Source: Bacteroidota bacterium
GTDB taxonomy: Bacteria > Bacteroidota > Bacteroidia > Bacteroidales > Tenuifilaceae
Direction of reading: 5' to 3'
NCBI GenBank assembly: GCA_023406715.1
Contig: JAEXVC010000245.1
Coordinates: forward strand, 1 to 9,568
Length of the DNA: 9,568 nt
Part shown: positions 6,201 through 9,568 of the stretch, one piece after another
How positions within the stretch are numbered: the first letter of the stretch is position 1
Layout of the letters: the number at the start of each line of letters is the position of its first letter
Notes under the pieces: generated by a model
Databases searched by the model: none
Told to the model about the DNA's origin: nothing
Seen by the model: only the letters and a program-made list of their open reading frames with translations
Program-made: the position numbers and the translations under genes

Positions 6201-9200
6201 AATCCGCTGTAACGAAGTACCATTCAAGAGGATTCTTCCCAATCCTGATGTAGAGTGAACCGCGTTATTTATTACATTACCCTTAACAGCAACAGTGTGA
6301 GCATTATCCGCCAGTGTTCCACTGGAAATTATTAAATTGTTGTTTGCTGTTATTGTATTTGTTACACCAGTTAAATTAACTCCTGTTGTAGGATTAATTA
6401 GAATATTGTTAGCCGTAATATCACCATCAATATCTTGGTCATTGCCAATAAAACTTAAGGTATCGACATTTAAGTTAACAGTACCTCGATTAATTATATT
6501 CTGTTGAAGTTTTAAATTCAACAAACTGCCATCAAATGCAGAGCCTGATCTTATATCCAAGTTCCCAATAAGACCTAAACTATTCACATTAAGTTTTGCA
6601 ATGGAATTGCCATCAACAATTATTCTACATAAATTCTGCGTAGAGTTTACAGTAATTGTTCCTCCAGTTGGATTGTTCACAGGATCGCCAATCTGTATTG
6701 TACCCCACTGGTTTAAACCTGTGGTTTGTGGATCAATATAAAAAGCAGCCCTTGTTGCTGTAGCGACATTATCGTGAGCACGGGCAATGGTAAGAGTTCC
6801 GTTGTATATCTGAAAACGACTACCAGGATTATATACCTCAAATATTCCGCGTGAATTAACCGGTGCGGAACGTAAACCCACTGTAACGCTACTTTGAACT
6901 GTTGACCCTGATTTGGAAAGTTGGCTATACTTTAATACACCTAAACTATTAAGTGTACTACTCCTAATCTGCGAACCAACCACAAGTTTACCTGTTGCTA
7001 TGCGAATTTCGGCATTGCCCGAAGATGAGTACTGAATGTAGTTATCGGAACCAACCCCTCCATCAAGTATTAGTTGCCCTTGGTTTGCAACATCAGTTCC
7101 CTCAATATTGATATACCCATCGAGCAGAATACCGTTGCTTCCGGCTGTTGTAACCCTTGCTATACCATTCAGAATTGACAACCCTGTTGTTGATGGTATT
7201 TCAAAATCTGAGCCACCCGATGAAAGTGTAATATCAATACCAGAATTGTTTAGCACCAATGTTCCGTTCTGCAATTCTAGTGCTTTTGTATTTGCTGTTG
7301 CTCCATTGGTTGGGCCATTAAGGTTGAAATCCCAATCAAAGGTGAATTTTGGGGTTCGTGTAGCTCCCTTATTAACAACAATTCTGTGAAGATTAACTGA
7401 TGCTGTACCTGTACCGGTAAAAGTATTGTCAGTGCCACCTTGAAGTTCCAGTACAACATTGGTGTTTGCTGTATTTCCATCGCCAAGGTTAAAGGTACAT
7501 CCTGTCTCAATACTAATATCGCCTTGGGCTATTAGTTTATGGGTGCGCCCTCCTCCTGCAGGATTTAAAATTCTTAACTGGGAGTTATTAATCAACCTAA
7601 TATTGCTCATTGCCGTTACGGTTTGGTCGGCAGACGCTGTTCCTGGGAAAGATAGAATGCCAGAACCAAAAGTGTGACCAATATCCAAACGTTTTTCGAA
7701 TGTTGCACTAGCATTACTTCCAGAGTTAAATCTTAGTTCATGACCATACGTAACTATTACAAGTCCATGAAAAGTGACATTAGCATCAGGCAAAATAAAT
7801 GTTTTGCTATTGGGTGGATCAAACCATACCTGAGGGTACTCAGTAACAGATGATGGAAGGGTTACAGGATTCGTAGCTCCTTCGTTTCTATATATTACTA
7901 AAGCATTTGGATAGTTGAAAAAGTCGCCAAAATCGCCAGTTGGGAATTGTCCGGCATAGCCTGTAAACAGGTCGAATTGCATAACGGCACCATGAGTTTC
8001 TCCATCTAAAGTCCCCCCTTGATGTGTTTCGGCCACCTCAACAGCAAAGAAATTACTGTTAAATGATGCTGCAGTTGAAAACCATAAACGAGGGCAACCA
8101 CTCGAAAAACCATTTTCATCATCAAATAGAACCTTTGCTGCGGCCTCAGCATTTGTAATTTCAACTAAACCAGAATAACCAACATTTAAGCGTCGTATTA
8201 CTGCAATATCTCCAGCTTGAGGGTATCGTCCTGCAGGAACAGCAGCCCCGCCTCTAGTATACGACCAAGTTGTATTGGTGCGCCAATCTCCATTAGCCCT
8301 TAAGTAGAAAACTTCTACCGTTCCGGCAAATCTAGTATTATGACCAGTAGTAAACTCTCCTTCCTGAAGAATTGGTGGTGTATTTCCAGTACGCCCAGCA
8401 TCCTGATGTGAATATTCTAAAGAAAGATCCTTTGTTCCATTATTCCAGTTTAACGGTCCTAAATCATATATCCTATTAACTCCAACCACCTTCCCTGGTC
8501 GCCATGAACTTGGATTTGCTGCTCCTGGATAATAGGTTGCAGGCGTATTATAGAAGTAAAAAATATTGTAAATCCTCGGAGCTGTAGTAAATCCATCGTG
8601 ACGAATTCGCCAGTAATACTGTAATGCCGACTGTCCTGAAGGAGCAAGGGTTGGTAATTCCGCATCAACTGGGTTTACCTGAACGTATCCATCGTCAGCA
8701 AAAACGGTTATAGCGTTGCTCGATGGGGTATACCTATTGCCATCGCCTGTTTTTGTATAAACACCAAAAGGATAAATGTAGGTTGAATTACCAATAATTC
8801 TTCTGCGCATACCCAAATCGGAGTGTTTTCCTAGGGTACGAATCATTTTGGTAGTAGAATAATTGGTAATTACCTCGCTCGATAACGAACCTTCCAAGGT
8901 TAGGAGTTTAGAACGTAAATCCAGAATACCATCTGTTAATGTTAACTGGTTAGATATTGTTTGATTTTCAGCAAGATATACTGTTTCAACTTTCCCAGAG
9001 GCTTCGCTCGGATGTGGTTCATTAATCTCCATATTTCCAACAGCCCCATTTCCATCTCCTCCTAAAATATGCTGAGTAAGAATAGTTGTTGTTGCGACAG
9101 CTCCACCTGCTCCCGATATTGTAACTGTAGGCGCAGCTGTGTAACCACTTCCACTATTTACAATGGCAATGGCAACAATTGGTAATGCGTTTCCAACAGC

Positions 9201-9568
9201 AGGAGTTCCATCAAAAACAGGAACAGCTGTGGCCTGAGTTCCACCAACCGGTGGAGTTGTAAGGGTAATTGTTGGAATTGCTGTATAGCTACCACCATTG
9301 GTTACTGTAATTGTTCGGACAATCCCCCTGTTCGAAAATTGAATTTTTCCTGTGTTGGAAGCTGGGGTAGTCAACTCTACTGTTCCAGAGTTATTCATGT
9401 TTCCTCTTACAATGATGTTTTTGTTGGCATGTTGAAAAACAGCTCCAGACTCAATGGTTAAGTCGTTATAAATTGTAACATCATTTGCGTTTCCGCCTAA
9501 AGTTTTGCGAGTAGCCGTAAAACTAGGGTTGTTTTTAACCACAAGGTTGTAAAAGTACTGATTAGCAT
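3282..9568 (-). CDS. Giant modular surface protein (beta-helix-like, repeated supermodules, Ig-like domains), 5'-partial
   Basis: The frame stays open to the right edge, giving 2094 visible residues. The GTG at 9542 is an internal valine codon, because the frame continues upstream with typical sequence (QYFYNL), so the true start and signal peptide lie outside the window. Residue 1 below is the codon at 9542. Order: strand-rich NDLTIESGAVF region (1-75); tandem GSGYT-type repeat (76-154); supermodule A (189-600) with DGILDL, YPFG, LQYYWRI and NGDWRTNTTW; beta-helix-like rungs (about 600-1130); supermodule B (1136-1486) with NGIFNI, FPIG, LQYYWSI and NGDWSDKSKW; a further beta stretch; partial module C (1593-1780) with YLPVG, HWQIK and WNGTQWVEI; three Ig/PKD-like domains (1783-2068), each opening near a Cys (TICQG, TICGV, PICSG). 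No enzyme motif is visible. The likely role is adhesin, matrix or gliding-type filament. A type IX secretion route is expected for such proteins, but no standard C-terminal sorting domain is present. Confidence 0.93.
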   Translation of the reverse strand, partial: ANQYFYNLVVKNNPSFTATRKTLGGNANDVTIYNDLTIESGAVFQHANKNIIVRGNMNNSGTVELTTPASNTGKIQFSNRGIVRTITVTNGGSYTAIPTITLTTPPVGGTQATAVPVFDGTPAVGNALPIVAIAIVNSGSGYTAAPTVTISGAGGAVATTTILTQHILGGDGNGAVGNMEINEPHPSEASGKVETVYLAENQTISNQLTLTDGILDLRSKLLTLEGSLSSEVITNYSTTKMIRTLGKHSDLGMRRRIIGNSTYIYPFGVYTKTGDGNRYTPSSNAITVFADDGYVQVNPVDAELPTLAPSGQSALQYYWRIRHDGFTTAPRIYNIFYFYNTPATYYPGAANPSSWRPGKVVGVNRIYDLGPLNWNNGTKDLSLEYSHQDAGRTGNTPPILQEGEFTTGHNTRFAGTVEVFYLRANGDWRTNTTWSYTRGGAAVPAGRYPQAGDIAVIRRLNVGYSGLVEITNAEAAAKVLFDDENGFSSGCPRLWFSTAASFNSNFFAVEVAETHQGGTLDGETHGAVMQFDLFTGYAGQFPTGDFGDFFNYPNALVIYRNEGATNPVTLPSSVTEYPQVWFDPPNSKTFILPDANVTFHGLVIVTYGHELRFNSGSNASATFEKRLDIGHTFGSGILSFPGTASADQTVTAMSNIRLINNSQLRILNPAGGGRTHKLIAQGDISIETGCTFNLGDGNTANTNVVLELQGGTDNTFTGTGTASVNLHRIVVNKGATRTPKFTFDWDFNLNGPTNGATANTKALELQNGTLVLNNSGIDITLSSGGSDFEIPSTTGLSILNGIARVTTAGSNGILLDGYINIEGTDVANQGQLILDGGVGSDNYIQYSSSGNAEIRIATGKLVVGSQIRSSTLNSLGVLKYSQLSKSGSTVQSSVTVGLRSAPVNSRGIFEVYNPGSRFQIYNGTLTIARAHDNVATATRAAFYIDPQTTGLNQWGTIQIGDPVNNPTGGTITVNSTQNLCRIIVDGNSIAKLNVNSLGLIGNLDIRSGSAFDGSLLNLKLQQNIINRGTVNLNVDTLSFIGNDQDIDGDITANNILINPTTGVNLTGVTNTITANNNLIISSGTLADNAHTVAVKGNVINNAVHSTSGLGRILLNGTSLQRIYGTGQFGALELNNTQGAYLETDLYLNNDFYLTNGIFNINSHLLTLSQISLIQGSGYGTSKMIITNGSFGDAGVRKFIPAGPFNFDFPIGSGAGLGAKYTQVEFMISANSTPGSIAIHPVNQAHMTVIGPNVLQYYWSITSTGISSFTGNAHLHYINSDVVGDETLYYSARLVGDSWAKFPPETVLYNDDYISVDYTGVSDISGDYTAGYDSDIPAQIPVFISNGNGDWSDKSKWIRLDGLPVSDGGPQGHIVQIREGDIITMDRYRILSYRTQIFGRLNVGTQIGHNLGYVSGSGTLAFVNEKVFPGEYTDFLTCGTGGTVEFGGGSYDIPLFNNYSSVDDQFNNLVITGTGIKVFPDRDNIRICNDLSVLGTATLKLEHFSRPNNSYKYTRIGGNIYVGATAFLDTDYGEYVYLAGNFNMPSGGKLGASYTYQFFNLNGVVQQVIDGSFNGTNAFNNFWVNNTNGAIFQNGGAEFKTFLYPQRGELSTSNSSLATLSKSDGKGLIYSAGYLGYVDGPVKVNVGPTTTYGYLPVGSVDNTKFFYYTTLPAAVSYWTGEYFDANPYNPLSMTGLLQYVSAVEHWQIKSDAARSVQFRLPITATSDAASGVTNVNNLRIARWNGTQWVEIPSAPTAGSTKTSGFVQTSAAYAFTAGTNEYFTLASVESIVIPTAQFTSGNATICQGNSTNLTITMTGNGPWDIVYTDGTSNFTLPDITSPYTFGVSPASTRTYTITSVTDNLSTTGVVIGSNPVITVIPDPTAYNVAGTITICGVQTATISLSGSQLNYTYELYRDGAATGNTKVGTNAALSYTGISLGGTYTVMAYRTGYPLCYEPMTGSAIVTVSTGASATVSGLATGTPICSGDPVQVEIILAGTPPFNFTVNESYSGRTFNVTNLNVASGSTYTYTVNPAPAWLDQGIAPNYVANYTYTVTAVSDNSGCGVGTSSGSATVAVHKLPETGPQYHVPNNFGY
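3339..4196 (-). repeat. Three Ig/PKD-like domains at the C-terminus of the giant protein
   Basis: Residues about 1783-1870, 1871-1959 and 1960-2068 are three consecutive units of the Bacteroidota surface-protein Ig type. Each begins with a short strand ending in a cysteine (ATICQG, TITICGV, PICSG), continues through a T/V-rich strand and a central turn (GPWDIVYTDG in the first, PPFNFTVNES in the third), and ends in a TYT-I/V-T strand. The first has lost the usual second cysteine after the TDN turn; the third keeps it (DNSGCGVG). Such domains commonly act as stalks that place binding modules away from the outer membrane. Confidence 0.7.
4203..4766 (-). repeat. Module C, third and shortened copy of the internal supermodule
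   Basis: Residues about 1593-1780 repeat the order seen in A and B: a GEL...LATL strand pair (1599-1611), a DGPVKV segment, YGYLPVG (1643-1649) matching YPFG/FPIG, then VEHWQIK (1694-1700) matching LQYYW-R/S-I. The NGDW...W hairpin that follows in A and B is missing. WNGTQWVEI and YFTLASV lead directly into the Ig domains instead. The copy is more diverged than A is from B. Confidence 0.55.
5085..6137 (-). repeat. Supermodule B of the giant protein
   Basis: Residues about 1136-1486. Anchors in order: LTNGIFNINSHLLTL (1145-1159), KMIITNGSFGDAGVRKFI (1174-1191), FPIG (1200-1203), LQYYWSI (1246-1252), NGDWSDKSKW (1339-1348), GHIVQIREGD (1363-1372), FPGEYTDFL (1419-1427), NIRICNDLSVLG (1475-1486). 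Each has a collinear counterpart in supermodule A. The offset shrinks from 947 to 886 residues, so indels have built up since duplication. Confidence 0.7.
6226..6243. repeat. 18-bp exact repeat, copy 2
   Basis: AAGAGGATTCTTCCCAAT is identical to 1406-1423. Here it lies inside the giant gene and encodes part of LGRILLN, one reading frame away from the IGKNPL reading in the outer-membrane protein gene. Confidence 0.6.
7743..8978 (-). repeat. Supermodule A of the giant protein
   Basis: Residues about 189-600. Anchors in order: LTDGILDLRSKLLTL (202-216), KMIRTLGKHSDLGMRRRI (232-249), YPFG (257-260), LQYYWRI (307-313), NGDWRTNTTW (417-426), GDIAVIRR (444-451), FPTGDFGDFF (533-542), NVTFHGLVIV (588-597). 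The NGxW...W...GD-V-I part resembles a beta-hairpin unit common in Bacteroidota beta-helix proteins. Supermodule B repeats the same order. Confidence 0.7.
9081..9317 (-). repeat. Tandem GSGYT-type repeat in the giant protein
   Basis: Residues about 76-154 hold two copies of a unit of about 35 residues: VTNGGSYTAIPTITLTTPP...ATAVPVF and IVNSGSGYTAAPTVTISGAGG...ATTTI. The shared pattern is (V/I)-x-N-x-G-S-(G)-Y-T-A-x-P-T-(I/V)-T-(L/I), then a Gly-rich and Ala/Thr-rich run. This small repeat occurs in many bacterial and phage surface proteins. Between the copies is a Gly/Pro-rich linker. Confidence 0.7.

Noticed and set aside
9540..9542. GTG as the start codon of the giant protein.
   Set aside because: The frame continues upstream to the window edge with sequence of the same character, and no signal peptide follows this GTG. 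The gene is 5'-truncated by the window.

Overview
The window reads as a chromosomal segment of a Bacteroidota species. The signs are AT-rich leaders without Shine-Dalgarno sequences, signal peptides ending in ...FAQ, a classical lipobox lipoprotein, a TTG/TAnnTTTG-type promoter at the left edge, and a giant beta-rich Ig-containing surface protein of the kind common in this phylum. I cannot name a genus. All four supported genes lie on the minus strand, so transcription runs right to left, and all four products appear to be exported.

Right to left, 9568-3282 is one open frame of 2094 visible residues that runs off the right edge. It encodes a very large secreted modular protein. In order it contains a tandem GSGYT-type repeat, a supermodule of about 400 residues, a long beta-helix-like stretch, a second collinear copy of the supermodule, a third partial copy, and three Ig/PKD-like domains. 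It ends in a short tail with no recognisable type IX secretion C-terminal domain. A strong intrinsic terminator follows within a few bases of the stop. A spacer of about 190 bp, in which I see no convincing promoter, separates it from a 167-aa lipoprotein with a PEGA-like carboxypeptidase-regulatory-type fold (3061-2558). A 374-aa probable outer-membrane protein follows (2488-1364), then a gap of about 200 bp with two inverted repeats, then a 288-aa secreted protein with degenerate RHS/YD-like sequence (1163-297).

Positions 1-296 hold no gene. They contain a perfect 11-bp palindrome of TetR-operator style, a good leftward promoter match, and a direct repeat of TTGTCCGATATTGG. The first two suggest that a divergent or separate leftward gene begins just outside the window.

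Functionally this is a cell-surface locus: one giant adhesin-like or matrix-like protein followed by three small envelope proteins of unknown role. The terminator makes the giant gene a separate transcription unit. The lipoprotein and the outer-membrane protein (69 bp apart) may be co-transcribed. I found no RNA gene, CRISPR array, complete mobile element or defence system. The items most worth a second look are the internal triplication in the giant protein, its unusual C-terminus, an 18-bp exact repeat read in different frames in two genes, and the regulatory-looking left edge.
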